Of a stretch of 63,468 bases of DNA, positions 54,477-63,408 are shown one piece after another. Origin of the DNA: Bacteroidales bacterium. Lineage in GTDB: Bacteria; Bacteroidota; Bacteroidia; Bacteroidales; Azobacteroidaceae. Within the stretch, counting starts at the first letter, position 1, and the number at the start of each line of letters is the position of its first letter. Below the pieces are notes generated by a model. The model did no database searches and was not told where the DNA came from. It was given only the letters and a program-made list of their open reading frames with translations. Location: positions 1 to 63,468 of the forward strand of contig BHEP01000010.1 of NCBI GenBank assembly GCA_003851245.1. The letters run 5' to 3'. Position numbers and translations under genes: made by a program.

Positions 54477-57400
54477 ATGAACTATTCAAAACATTTTATT
54501 CTAGCAGTTTTTATCTTCTCCCTTCTGCCACTTATTAGCTGCAATACCTCTGCCAAGTCTGCCGATTTTTCGGCAATAGAAAGAGGCTTTGTAAGCCCTC
54601 CCGATTCCGTACAAACCAGTATATATTGGTATTGGATTTCCGACAACATCTCCAAGGAGGGGGTAATAAAAGACCTGCACTCAATGAAAGAGGCGGGTAT
54701 CAATAGGGCCTTTATTGGCAATATAGGACTGGATGGCCCCTATGGAAAGGTAAAGCTTTTTACCGATGAATGGTGGGACATCACCCATGCCGCACTCAAA
54801 ACGGCTACCGCACTCAATATAGAAATAGGAATATTCAACAGCCCCGGGTGGAGCCAGTCGGGAGGTCCGTGGATAAAACCTGAGCAGGCAATGCGCTACC
54901 TCTCGTCGTCCGAATTGCATGTGAAAGGGCCACAAAAACTTGTGCAGAAGCTAGTACAAACCACAGCCGACTTTCAGGATGTGAGGGTAATTGCATGGCC
55001 TTCAATGGGCGCAAGTACTAGCAATATGTTTGCCTCCAAAGATGCCCGTATTAAACTCTCAGATAGGAATATGGCAGCAGTGGCATCACAAGCCCCTGCC
55101 AAATATATTATATCTACATCTCACTCATTCATTGATCTGATATTGCCTACAGCCGCCACCGTTCGCAGCTTTGTGATAAAGCCCGCAGGTAATATTTCGG
55201 CCAATTGCGAGCTACAAGTAAAAGAAGGCGATGCGTTTAGGACTGTCAAGAAATTTAATCTCAACCGCAGCAATGCAAGCCTGAATGTAGGCTTTGATCC
55301 TTTTGCCCCTATTGCAGTGTCGTTTCCTGCAAGCTCAGCCTCTGAATTTCGTGTCGTTTTCGACAATGTGCATGGCGAAGGTAGCATCAAAGAATTGATA
55401 CTCACCGCCACTCCCATTGTGGAGAGGTATTCCGAAAAATCGCTTGCCAAGATGTTTCAATCACCTCTTCCCTATTGGCACGATTATCTTTGGCAAGAAC
55501 AAACGGCTGTAGATCCTTTACTGAGCATAGCCCCTGCCAATGTGCGTGATATTTCGCAATTTATGACTGCCGATGGCACCCTCAGCTGGGATGTGCCCGA
55601 AGGAGAATGGACAATTATGCGCACCGGAATGGCTCCTACGGGAGTACAAAATGGACCCGCATCGCCCGAAGGAGTGGGCTTGGAAGTAGATAAGATGAGT
55701 AAGGAGCATGTGGCAGCACATTTCGACGCTTTTATTGGCAAAATAATAGAACGCATACCTGCTGCCGATCGCAAATCGTGGAAAGTGGTGGTGCAAGATA
55801 GCTATGAAACAGGGGGGCAGAATTTCACGGACGACTTTCTTTCCAAATTTAAAGTACGGTATGGTTATGATGCCATTCCCTACCTTCCCGTTATGCAGGG
55901 GCATTGCATAGGCAGTCCCGACTTGTCAGATCGCTTCTTGTGGGATGTGCGCCGCATGGTTGCCGACAAGGTATCATACGATTATGTAGGCGGTTTGAGA
56001 GAGGTCTGCCACAGGCATGGACTCACCACATGGCTAGAGAATTATGGTCATTGGGGGTTCCCTGGGGAGTTCTTGCAGTATGGTGGCCAGTCCGACGAGA
56101 TAGGGGGGGAGTTTTGGAGTGAGGGCAACCTTGGCGACATAGAAAACCGTGCAGCGTCTTCTTGTGCTCATATATATGGAAAAACTAAGGTGTCGGCAGA
56201 ATCATTTACCTGTGCTGGTGAGCCTTTCAGCCGCTATCCTGCCACAATGAAGCGCCGGGGCGATTGGTCGTTTACCGAAGGTATCAACAATACCCTGCTG
56301 CATGTGTATATACACCAAGCTTATGAAGACCGCGATCCAGGCATAAACGAGTGGTTTGGCAATGAGTTTAATCGCAAGAATACGTGGTTCAGCCACATAG
56401 ATTTGTTTACTACATATCTCAAACGCTGTAATTTTATGCTCCAACAGGGTTTGGATGTTGCCGATGTGGCTTATTTTATTGGCGAAGATGCTCCCAAAAT
56501 GACAGGGGTGAGGGATCCCGAACTTCCCAAAGGATATTCTTTCGACTACATCAATGCAGAGGTTATAGTGCGCGATCTTGCCGTCGAGAATGGGCGATTG
56601 GTATTGCCTCATGGCACTTCATACAAACTCCTGGTATTGCCCAAACTTGAAACCATGCGTCCCGAGGTATTGGAAAAAATAGAACAATTAATTGCCGATG
56701 GGGCTGTTGTTTTGGGTCCTCCTCCAAGCCGTTCGCCAAGCATGGAGGGCTATCCCGAATCCGATCAAAGGGTAGCATCTTTGGCTGCAAAGATGTGGGG
56801 AGATTTGTCGGTCAGCGATCGTCAATATGGCAAAGGACGCATACTCACAAATATGGATATGCAAGAAGCTTTTGCAATATTAAACATAGTGCCCGATTGC
56901 AAATTTGCCGATGAGGATCCCATGCTTTATACCCACCGAAATTATAAGGGCAAGGATATTTATTTTGTTACCAATCAGAGCGAACATCAAGTAAATATCA
57001 ATCCTGAGTTTCGTGTGAAGGGAATGCTACCAGAATTGTGGAATCCTGTAAGTGGCACAACAAGACCGCTGCCTGCCTATGTTCAAAACGGAGAAACTAC
57101 CACCATACCCATTCAACTAGATGCCTTGGAAAGTGCTTTTATCATATTTAGAAAAGAGGGAACGCCAAATACCGATCAAGCGGAAAAAAACTATCCTGAA
57201 AGTAAGATACTCATTCCTATAGATGCTACTTGGGAGGTGCAGTTTGATTCCGACAAGGTAAAGCGCGGCCCTGATGCACCAGTGACCTTTACCAGCCTCA
57301 GCGATTGGAGCCTGCATGAGGATGAGCGCATACGATATTATTCGGGAACGGCGGTTTATAAAACAAAATTCTCCGTCGACAAAAAACAGCTAAATCAGCA

Positions 57401-57692
57401 ATTGTTTTTAGACCTTGGCAAGGTAAGCGTAATGGCTAAGGTAAATATAAACGGCAAATATGCTGGTGGCGTTTGGACAAGTCCCTGCCGACTGGATGTT
57501 AGCAAACTGCTTGTAGAGGGCTACAATGTATTGGAGGTTGAGCTTGTCAATACTTGGGTAAACCGCCTTATAGGAGATCAAAAACTGCCTGAAAATGAGC
57601 GCCCTACATGGCTGTTTGTAAATACCTGGAATGCCGATTCTCAATTGCAACCGTCGGGACTGATGGGTCCTGTAGCCATCATTGCATTCTAA
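54477..57692 (+). CDS. GH106 alpha-L-rhamnosidase (lipoprotein)
   Basis: A 1071-residue lipoprotein with lipobox LISC (C22). The TIM-barrel part is clear GH106: SIYWYWISDNISKEGVIKDL, EAGINRAFIG, and FNSPGWSQSGGPWIKPEQAM starting at F120. VQDSYETGGQNFTDDF (E444) and WLENYGHWGFPGEFLQYGGQ are also typical. The C-terminus (about 900-1071) is a GH2-like jelly roll with SGTAVYKTKFSV and VKINGKYAGGVWTSP-like pattern. GH106 enzymes release alpha-L-rhamnose from complex pectins and related glycans. It ends the PUL; a hairpin follows. Confidence 0.88.
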   Translation: MNYSKHFILAVFIFSLLPLISCNTSAKSADFSAIERGFVSPPDSVQTSIYWYWISDNISKEGVIKDLHSMKEAGINRAFIGNIGLDGPYGKVKLFTDEWWDITHAALKTATALNIEIGIFNSPGWSQSGGPWIKPEQAMRYLSSSELHVKGPQKLVQKLVQTTADFQDVRVIAWPSMGASTSNMFASKDARIKLSDRNMAAVASQAPAKYIISTSHSFIDLILPTAATVRSFVIKPAGNISANCELQVKEGDAFRTVKKFNLNRSNASLNVGFDPFAPIAVSFPASSASEFRVVFDNVHGEGSIKELILTATPIVERYSEKSLAKMFQSPLPYWHDYLWQEQTAVDPLLSIAPANVRDISQFMTADGTLSWDVPEGEWTIMRTGMAPTGVQNGPASPEGVGLEVDKMSKEHVAAHFDAFIGKIIERIPAADRKSWKVVVQDSYETGGQNFTDDFLSKFKVRYGYDAIPYLPVMQGHCIGSPDLSDRFLWDVRRMVADKVSYDYVGGLREVCHRHGLTTWLENYGHWGFPGEFLQYGGQSDEIGGEFWSEGNLGDIENRAASSCAHIYGKTKVSAESFTCAGEPFSRYPATMKRRGDWSFTEGINNTLLHVYIHQAYEDRDPGINEWFGNEFNRKNTWFSHIDLFTTYLKRCNFMLQQGLDVADVAYFIGEDAPKMTGVRDPELPKGYSFDYINAEVIVRDLAVENGRLVLPHGTSYKLLVLPKLETMRPEVLEKIEQLIADGAVVLGPPPSRSPSMEGYPESDQRVASLAAKMWGDLSVSDRQYGKGRILTNMDMQEAFAILNIVPDCKFADEDPMLYTHRNYKGKDIYFVTNQSEHQVNINPEFRVKGMLPELWNPVSGTTRPLPAYVQNGETTTIPIQLDALESAFIIFRKEGTPNTDQAEKNYPESKILIPIDATWEVQFDSDKVKRGPDAPVTFTSLSDWSLHEDERIRYYSGTAVYKTKFSVDKKQLNQQLFLDLGKVSVMAKVNINGKYAGGVWTSPCRLDVSKLLVEGYNVLEVELVNTWVNRLIGDQKLPENERPTWLFVNTWNADSQLQPSGLMGPVAIIAF

Positions 57693-57701
57693 AATAAAAT
57701 C

Positions 57702-57731
57702 TAGCCTTCGAGGTCTTCACTTCGAGGGCTA
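57702..57731 (+). terminator. hairpin at the end of the rhamnosidase PUL
   Basis: TAGCCTTCGA (57702-57711) pairs with TCGAGGGCTA (57722-57731) with one G-T pair around a 10-base loop. The T tract is weak (TATAAAAAA follows). It is likely a terminator or a 3' stabilising hairpin. Confidence 0.5.
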
Positions 57732-57800
57732 TATAAAAAACTTGTGCTTTAGTCCCTAAAAGGAGTTATTATAAGACTCTAAATTAGCTATAATTAGGGA

Positions 57801-57831
57801 TTGTAGGGATATTATTTTTAGTCGAACTTTG
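57801..57831 (+). promoter_or_regulatory. promoter of the PepSY-type gene
   Basis: TTG at 57801-57803 and GAACTTTG at 57824-57831 (one mismatch to TAnnTTTG) are separated by 20 bases. It lies 34 bases before the TTG start codon. Confidence 0.45.
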
Positions 57832-57865
57832 TGCTTTATTTAAACTACAATATAATGCACAAATT

Positions 57866-59056
57866 TTGACAAAGCGCAAGAATACAAAACGAGAGAGTAA
57901 AAAAAATACCCTGAGAAGGATGATTCTTCAATTGCATATCTACTTAGGAATAGCAAGTAGCTTAATCCTTTTTATTGTATGTATCACTGGGGCCATATAT
58001 TCTTTTAAGCCGGAAATAGAAGAGGCTATAGAACCGCACAAATACAAGATTGAGGCAAGTTTTGATGCCCAGGAAATTCATCTGGACTTCTTGCTACAAA
58101 AATTTGAGCAGCAAATAGGAAAGGGTAAAATTCGTTCGGTACTTATTCCTGCTGATATAAATCGCTCTTATTTGGTTAATGTGCTTTTAGAAAATCCTAT
58201 AGAAAAAGCAGTTGCCCCCGCCAGTAGAGGCACTAATTACCTGCTAAACCCTTATACCGGAGAATCTTTAGGAACAAGTAGAGGACCAGCAACAGACTTC
58301 TTTTTTACTGTATTTAAACTTCATAGGTGGCTTTTGCAAGATACAAACATAGGTAGACCCATTGTAGGCACTGCAGTTATATTTTTTATTGTTGTTGTCA
58401 TTTCTGGATTCATCATATGGATACCTCAAAAAATAAAAAACTGGAAAGCCTGGAAAGCAGGCTTAAAAATAAAATGCTCGGGCAATAAAATACAAATAGC
58501 CAGAAATCTGCATACTTCATTGGGGTTTTATGCCGCAGGTTTGCTCTTGGTAATGGCGCTTACAGGATTAACGTGGTCTTTCCCTTGGTATAGGAAGGCT
58601 TTTTTTTATGTTGCAGGGGTAGAGATGCCAATAAGGAAGGCAGAAAGCAGTAAAAAAACAGATACAGTATACAAAGATCAGGTGAATCTCTCTGCATATA
58701 TCAAAGCGTGCAATGAGGCATTGCCATATCGAGGAAATTGTAGAATTACACTTCCATCCCCCAACGACTCCACCGTACTTGTAAGCAAAAGCAGGGCAGG
58801 ATTTTTTGCATTTTCTGGTGTAGATAGGGTAACCATGGATAAATCTACAGCTGCCATTATTGAGGTAGATATGCTGACAGAAAAATCATTGGGAATTATA
58901 ATCACCTCATCCATAAAATCCATACATACAGGCGAGATTTTTGGCACTTTTTCTAAACTGCTTTATTTGATCGCAAGTCTTATAGGTTCATCACTCCCCA
59001 TCACTGCTGGAGTTTTTATGTATTCCAAATGGAAGAAGAGGAGACTTAGGGCTTAG
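57866..59056 (+). CDS. PepSY-associated membrane protein (iron-uptake related)
   Basis: A 396-residue polytopic inner-membrane protein of the PepSY_TM family. It has the opening ILQLHIYLGIASSLILFIVC then ITGAIYSFKPEIEEAI, a periplasmic PepSY part (about 60-135), and the helices FFFTVFKLHRWLLQDTNIG to ISGFIIWIPQKIKN, with conserved His in the membrane segments (HRWL, NLHTSLGFYAAG). Members occur in iron or siderophore loci and may reduce ferric complexes. The start is uncertain: TTG 57866 keeps the basic N-terminus, while ATG 57920 lies just inside the conserved region. It converges with the GNAT gene (11-base overlap). Confidence 0.75.
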   Translation: MTKRKNTKRESKKNTLRRMILQLHIYLGIASSLILFIVCITGAIYSFKPEIEEAIEPHKYKIEASFDAQEIHLDFLLQKFEQQIGKGKIRSVLIPADINRSYLVNVLLENPIEKAVAPASRGTNYLLNPYTGESLGTSRGPATDFFFTVFKLHRWLLQDTNIGRPIVGTAVIFFIVVVISGFIIWIPQKIKNWKAWKAGLKIKCSGNKIQIARNLHTSLGFYAAGLLLVMALTGLTWSFPWYRKAFFYVAGVEMPIRKAESSKKTDTVYKDQVNLSAYIKACNEALPYRGNCRITLPSPNDSTVLVSKSRAGFFAFSGVDRVTMDKSTAAIIEVDMLTEKSLGIIITSSIKSIHTGEIFGTFSKLLYLIASLIGSSLPITAGVFMYSKWKKRRLRA

Positions 59057-59480
59057 TATCCAATTGATATACGTTTGTTTCCCTCAGCTCAAAACCCATG
59101 CTCTGATAGAGCTTGTTGGCAGCAATACGTGAAGGGCGTGAAGTAAGCATAATATTTTTCGCTCCCATTTGTTTGGCGAAATCTATTGCATGCAGGGTCA
59201 TTGACCTACTCAGGCCTAGACCCCTCGAAGACTGGTCTACCACCACGTCTTCTATCCAAATCTTTAGCCCTGTGGGTATCCTATAATTGACCAAGCTAAT
59301 CATCCCTACAATTTGTGAAGTCTCATTTTCCGCAACAAACAAATTGCAAGTAGGCGATTCCAAAATCATTTCCCATTCTCTTTTTGTGGGTATTTCTACT
59401 GTTTCTGAAAGTTGCGGCAAAAGCCTGCAAGCTGCCTCATATACAGCATCTGTATAATTATTTATATGATAAATTCTCAT
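59046..59480 (-). CDS. GNAT-family N-acetyltransferase
   Basis: A 144-residue cytoplasmic acetyltransferase. The central strands SQIVGMISLVNYRIPTGLKI and WIEDVVVDQSSRGLGLSRSM hold motif A for acetyl-CoA (RGLGLS). LTSRPSRIAANKLYQSMGFE is the usual C-terminal motif B. The substrate is not predictable. It converges with the PepSY-type gene and overlaps it by 11 bases. Confidence 0.85.
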   Translation of the reverse strand: MRIYHINNYTDAVYEAACRLLPQLSETVEIPTKREWEMILESPTCNLFVAENETSQIVGMISLVNYRIPTGLKIWIEDVVVDQSSRGLGLSRSMTLHAIDFAKQMGAKNIMLTSRPSRIAANKLYQSMGFELRETNVYQLDTKP

Positions 59481-59574
59481 TTTTTTGTTGTATTCATTTT
59501 AAATATACATGTCATCATTCACTCTATGTCCATAGTAAATAGGAGTGCCAGCAGGAGAGATGGTGGCATTATTG

Positions 59575-59649
59575 CTATCCAGAATAGTCCGCTTCGGTGC
59601 TAGATGCAAATAGCAATGTACAGATGATTATAGTAAAAATAAATTTCAT
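59575..59649 (-). other. possible 24-codon hydrophobic peptide or gene remnant
   Basis: ATG at 59649 opens a frame for MKFIFTIIICTLLFASSTEA plus DYSG and a stop: a signal-peptide-like sequence. A TATCTTTG box on the same strand (59681-59674) precedes it by 24 bases. In another frame the next 25 codons read SNNATISPAGTPIYYGHRVN and stop at 59499. So this may be a frameshifted secreted protein rather than a true peptide. No family was recognised. Confidence 0.3.
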
Positions 59650-59652
59650 CAC

Positions 59653-59723
59653 TTTTTTAGAGGTATGTATTTACAAAGATACGCAAAATAAATGCAAGTA
59701 TCTATAAAGATACCTCTAAAAAA
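59653..59723 (-). terminator. long two-sided hairpin after the GH95 pseudogene
   Basis: TTTTTTAGAGGTAT (59653-59666) is perfectly complementary to ATACCTCTAAAAAA (59710-59723). Inside, AGATAC and GTATCT form a second stem. T tracts flank it on both strands, so it can act as a bidirectional terminator, for the decayed GH95 gene on the minus strand. It also contains the TATCTTTG box of the small frame below it. Confidence 0.6.
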
Positions 59724-59735
59724 ACGAATAAGCGA

Positions 59736-61507
59736 CTACTTATTCATATATTCGATCTCATATTTTTGTCCTTTTGTTGTTGTAAATTCATATTCATAAA
59801 ACACATCTATACCCTCGTTCAAGGAACGTATTTGTATAGGCATATTATTGTTTCTGACTTTGATAGGGAGGTTCGTTCTCAATCTACAAGTGTTCCCCAG
59901 CACAGATTTAATATTAGCCTCGCTTAGTTTGCCATTTTGCCATGCATATCGACCTCAAAATTGCCCCTTGCTTTTAATCCTTTCACCTTTCCTTCTGGCC
60001 AAACGCTGGGCAATGCAGGCAGAAGGTGTATATATCCCGTATGACTTTGCAACAACATTTCGGCAAGTCCTGCTGTATATCCAAAAGGCGTGATCTCCAT
60101 CCAATAGTCTAGCCCAACAATTTATTTTCCAGCCCATAGACCAGCCAGAAGCACCATCGCCTCTCAATTCTAGGGTTTTTGCTACAGCCTTGAACAATTC
60201 AGGTGTTTCTTTGTGGTTGATTTGGTCGCCAGGATGGAATCCATAAAGATGCGAAAAATGTCTGTGTTGCGGTTCTCGTTCTTCAAAATCATACATCCAT
60301 TCCTGTAGTTGCCCCCTCGCTCCTATACGAAAAGGCAGCAAAAGAGGCAGTTTTTCTTTCAGTTCAGCTCTGAGTTCGCGATCTACATCAAACATTTCAG
60401 AAGCTTGTATCGTGCGCTCGAAAGTTTCCCTAATAATTGCCATATCCATGGTCGTCCCCATGCTTAGAGGAGCAGATTTTTTATTGTTGGCAATAAAATA
60501 ATTTTCGGGAGACAGGCCTACAGGAGTCACCAGATGGCCTTCACCATCATCAATACCTTGGGTACTTGGGCTTTTATCGTATCCATTGAAACTTGTTGCC
60601 AAGCTCAACACAAAAATACACCTCATCGGTTTTGGATACATGAATGCCTTTCTGACCAATCTTGCACTCTCCCTTTCGGGGAAATACAGCCTGCACCTGA
60701 GCCTCGAAGCGCATGCCTTTTCCGTCTATCTCGTCGCCATAAAGGATGCGTTTATCAAATTTTCGTTTTCCGTCTTTGTCATACAATTCAGGATGTTTGT
60801 GCTGGTCGCCCCAAGCCTCCATTTGTTCGAAAGTTCGCCGTTCGATATAGCCAGGAGCCTTTCCTTGTAGCAACAAGCTATTTTTATTGAAAGATTGTTT
60901 GGCAGTGGGATGTGCGACTCAAAATTCAAGGAAACATCTATCGCATTGGGTTTATCGGCTTGTATGCGAATAATAATAACATTGTCGGGATTAGAAGCAA
61001 AAACTTCACGCTTATAAGTGACACCTCCCTGTTTGAAACTGGTAGTAGCTATGGCATTAGAAATATTGAGTTCTCTTTTGTATTCGCTTACTTTGCCTCG
61101 TTTATTATTTTGAATATATAAGTCTCCAAAAGGTTGATAGTATTGATGTAGCCGCCCCAACCAATTTTCACAAACCATATCCGTAGCTTCAGGAAATTTT
61201 TTCTCTTTCATAAGTTTTACTACCTCAGAAAATGTTTCAGTAGTAATTTTCACATCCTTATACATCACCGAAGGTTCGCCACTGTAGAGGGTGTTGTCAT
61301 TGAACTGTATCTGCTCTTTGTCTGCACCTCCGAATATCATCACTCCCACATGCCCGTTTCCTACTGGCAATGCCTCGTTCCAATTTTTAGCGGGTTTGTT
61401 GTACCACAAGGATAGCCTGTCTTGCTTTGTTTGTTGCGCATTTAAGTTGTTGCAGGCAACAAAAAAATCAGTGTAAATATGAATGAAAAATTGAATGAAA
61501 GTTTCAT
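59736..61507 (-). pseudogene. decayed GH95-type glycoside hydrolase (alpha-L-fucosidase family)
   Basis: Pieces of a GH95 protein appear in order but in different frames. They are a signal peptide from ATG 61507 (MKLSFNFSFIFTLIFLLPAT), the N-terminal domain (DRLSLWYNKPAKNWNEALPV, then GGADKEQIQFNDNTLYSGEP), a second piece (NSLLLQGKAPGYIERR), then LATSFNGYDKSPSTQGID joined to [56 protein letters not shown] and the C-terminus up to YEIEYMNK complete it. I count at least four frame changes and two in-frame or frame-changing deletions, including the middle of the catalytic barrel. The remaining length is about 590 codons against roughly 800 for the family. No functional enzyme can be made. Confidence 0.85.
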
Positions 61508-61872
61508 GAAAAATGTTTATAAATAAAAGGTGCAGATGAGTAAACATCTACCGTAGAGCAAAGATATGTAATTTATACGATGTTGCAAATCGACATGATA
61601 AAAAAAGATATATCTGCGGCGATGGGAAGGGAAGCGCAAGGGAGGAGGACTTTATAAATACTTTGCAGACGGGAGCACAAGTGTGCTAAAAGTGGCTGAA
61701 AGAACGATTTGGCGATTTATAGATAGATACAATAATAGGTAAGAACCACAAAAATGCGGTTCTTACCTATTAACAATAGAGCAACAAGTAAGGTCTGGAT
61801 ACGTAGGCTATCGGAAAAAGAAGCCATTCTAAACAGTCCGACTAATAGAGCTAAACTATAGGCTCTATCAAA
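61508..61872. other. 365-base gap without a recognisable gene, containing a 14-bp inverted repeat
   Basis: No convincing coding frame was found. AATAGGTAAGAACC (61734-61747) and GGTTCTTACCTATT (61758-61771) form a perfect 14-base inverted repeat with a 10-base centre. Just before it the plus strand can encode VAERTIWRFIDRYNNR and a stop, which might be the tail of a decayed recombinase or DNA-binding protein, but this is too short to assign. A weaker stem lies near the sulfatase stop. Confidence 0.5.
61845..61868 (-). terminator. weak hairpin after the sulfatase gene
   Basis: ATAGAGC (61845-61851) pairs with GCTCTAT (61862-61868) around a 10-base loop, starting five bases beyond the sulfatase stop on the minus strand. 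No T tract follows, so the terminator role is uncertain. Confidence 0.35.
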
Positions 61873-63396
61873 TTATTTATCTTGAGTCAAATAGGTATAA
61901 GGAAATTCTACTTGCTTTCCCGTTTTTTTATACGATGGCATTTGAGCATTTACGGATACCAAGTAATCTTCAAGTTCTTTAGCCAATTTTTCAACTTGTT
62001 TTTTCTCCTTATGTGCAAGATCATTATACTCTCCTATATCTTTTGAAATATTGAAAAGTTCAAATTTATTATCTTCATGATAATAAATAAGTTTCCAATC
62101 ACCCTTACGAATAGTAGATGTGCTGCCTATACCTGGACCAGGAGCCCCCCATTTGTTAGGATAATGCCAAAATAACGATCGCTTATTGTTATTCCCCTCT
62201 CCTTCAAATAAGTGTGTAAAACTAAGTCCATCCACTTTTTGAATAATATTTGGCGATTTAACACCTGCTATTTCAAGTATTGTTGGAAAATAATCCTCAG
62301 CAATAAGATATTCATTACAGATGCTTGACTTTGGAACTTTGTCTGCCCATTTTACAATCATTGGCACCCTAATCCCACCTTCATAAGCTGATCCTTTCCC
62401 ACTGGCTAAGGGACGATTATGCGTATTGGTAATTCCTCCACGCAGATGAGCACTTAATCCTCCATTGTCTGAAAGAAACAAAATAATAGTATTATCTGAA
62501 AGATTATTTGATTCGAGATAATCCATTATATCACCCAAACTTTTATCCATTCCTTCCAATAGTGAGGCGTACATTGCCTCGGTTTCATCCAATCCTTTAT
62601 TGCGATATTTATCAAAAAAACGTTTGTCGGCACTAAAAGGAATATGTACAGCATAATGCGCCATATACAAAAAAAATGGTTTATTACTTACTTTGGTTTT
62701 GTCAAGCTCTTTTAAGGCTTTTATTGTTAGAGCTTCTGTTAAAAACATGTCATGGCCATAATACTCTTGCATATTCGGCACACCCCAAGGACCTATTTTG
62801 TTATTACCGTAACTATCTTCTCCTAAATATGATCCCTGTGCCCCAGCCGCATGACCAGAAATATTGATATTATAGCCAAGATTAAGAGGCTCTGCACCAG
62901 GAGTTCCAAGTGCTCCAAAATGCGCCTTTCCACAATGTATTGTATAATAACCTGCTTGCCGTAAAATTTCGGGTAAAGGAGTTGCATAAACCGTATTTTC
63001 AACTCCAGGATAAGGAGACAAACCATTCACATTCCATTTAGGGAAATTAAGCACGTCACTATTAGCGTCATTGGATGAGTTCCTATGCAAGGTCCAATTG
63101 GTAACTCGATGATGTGCTGCATTCATACCTGTAAGTAAACTTACACGAGTCGGGGAACTTACTGCAGAAACGTAAGCTTGTGTAAACTTCATCCCTTGAT
63201 CAGCCAAACGCTCCATATTGGGCGTTTCGTACGTATTATTAAAATGGGTCTTCTCTGTCCAAAAAGGAAGAGAACTGTCTTGCCAACCCATATCATCTAC
63301 TAGGAAAAGAATAATGTTGGGCTGGCTTGTATTTTGCGCATTACTTAGCAATGGAGCTAAGGCAATGGCAGTAAGTTTAACTGTTTTTAGTATCAT
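61873..63396 (-). CDS. S1-type sulfatase (serine-type, formylglycine-dependent)
   Basis: A 507-residue exported enzyme (signal about 1-20, LLSNAQ) that removes sulfate esters from glycans. QPNIILFLVDDMGWQDSS holds the metal ligands D34 and D35. The maturation motif is SSPTRVSLLTG, with S80 as the residue converted to formylglycine; a serine here needs the radical-SAM enzyme anSME, which is not in the window. Further conserved parts are YYTIHCGKAHFG, FLYMAHYAVHIPF, FLSDNGG and GKGSAYEGGIRVPMIVKW. It starts 12 bases after the end of a SusD gene, so it belongs to a second PUL. Confidence 0.92.
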   Translation of the reverse strand: MILKTVKLTAIALAPLLSNAQNTSQPNIILFLVDDMGWQDSSLPFWTEKTHFNNTYETPNMERLADQGMKFTQAYVSAVSSPTRVSLLTGMNAAHHRVTNWTLHRNSSNDANSDVLNFPKWNVNGLSPYPGVENTVYATPLPEILRQAGYYTIHCGKAHFGALGTPGAEPLNLGYNINISGHAAGAQGSYLGEDSYGNNKIGPWGVPNMQEYYGHDMFLTEALTIKALKELDKTKVSNKPFFLYMAHYAVHIPFSADKRFFDKYRNKGLDETEAMYASLLEGMDKSLGDIMDYLESNNLSDNTIILFLSDNGGLSAHLRGGITNTHNRPLASGKGSAYEGGIRVPMIVKWADKVPKSSICNEYLIAEDYFPTILEIAGVKSPNIIQKVDGLSFTHLFEGEGNNNKRSLFWHYPNKWGAPGPGIGSTSTIRKGDWKLIYYHEDNKFELFNISKDIGEYNDLAHKEKKQVEKLAKELEDYLVSVNAQMPSYKKTGKQVEFPYTYLTQDK

Positions 63397-63408
63397 AATT
63401 CATTTGTT

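Noticed and set aside
59847..60093. Plus-strand reading frames in 59.8-60.9 kb as genes
   Set aside because: They lie opposite the GH95 fragments, whose conserved protein pieces explain the minus strand; the plus-strand products resemble nothing.
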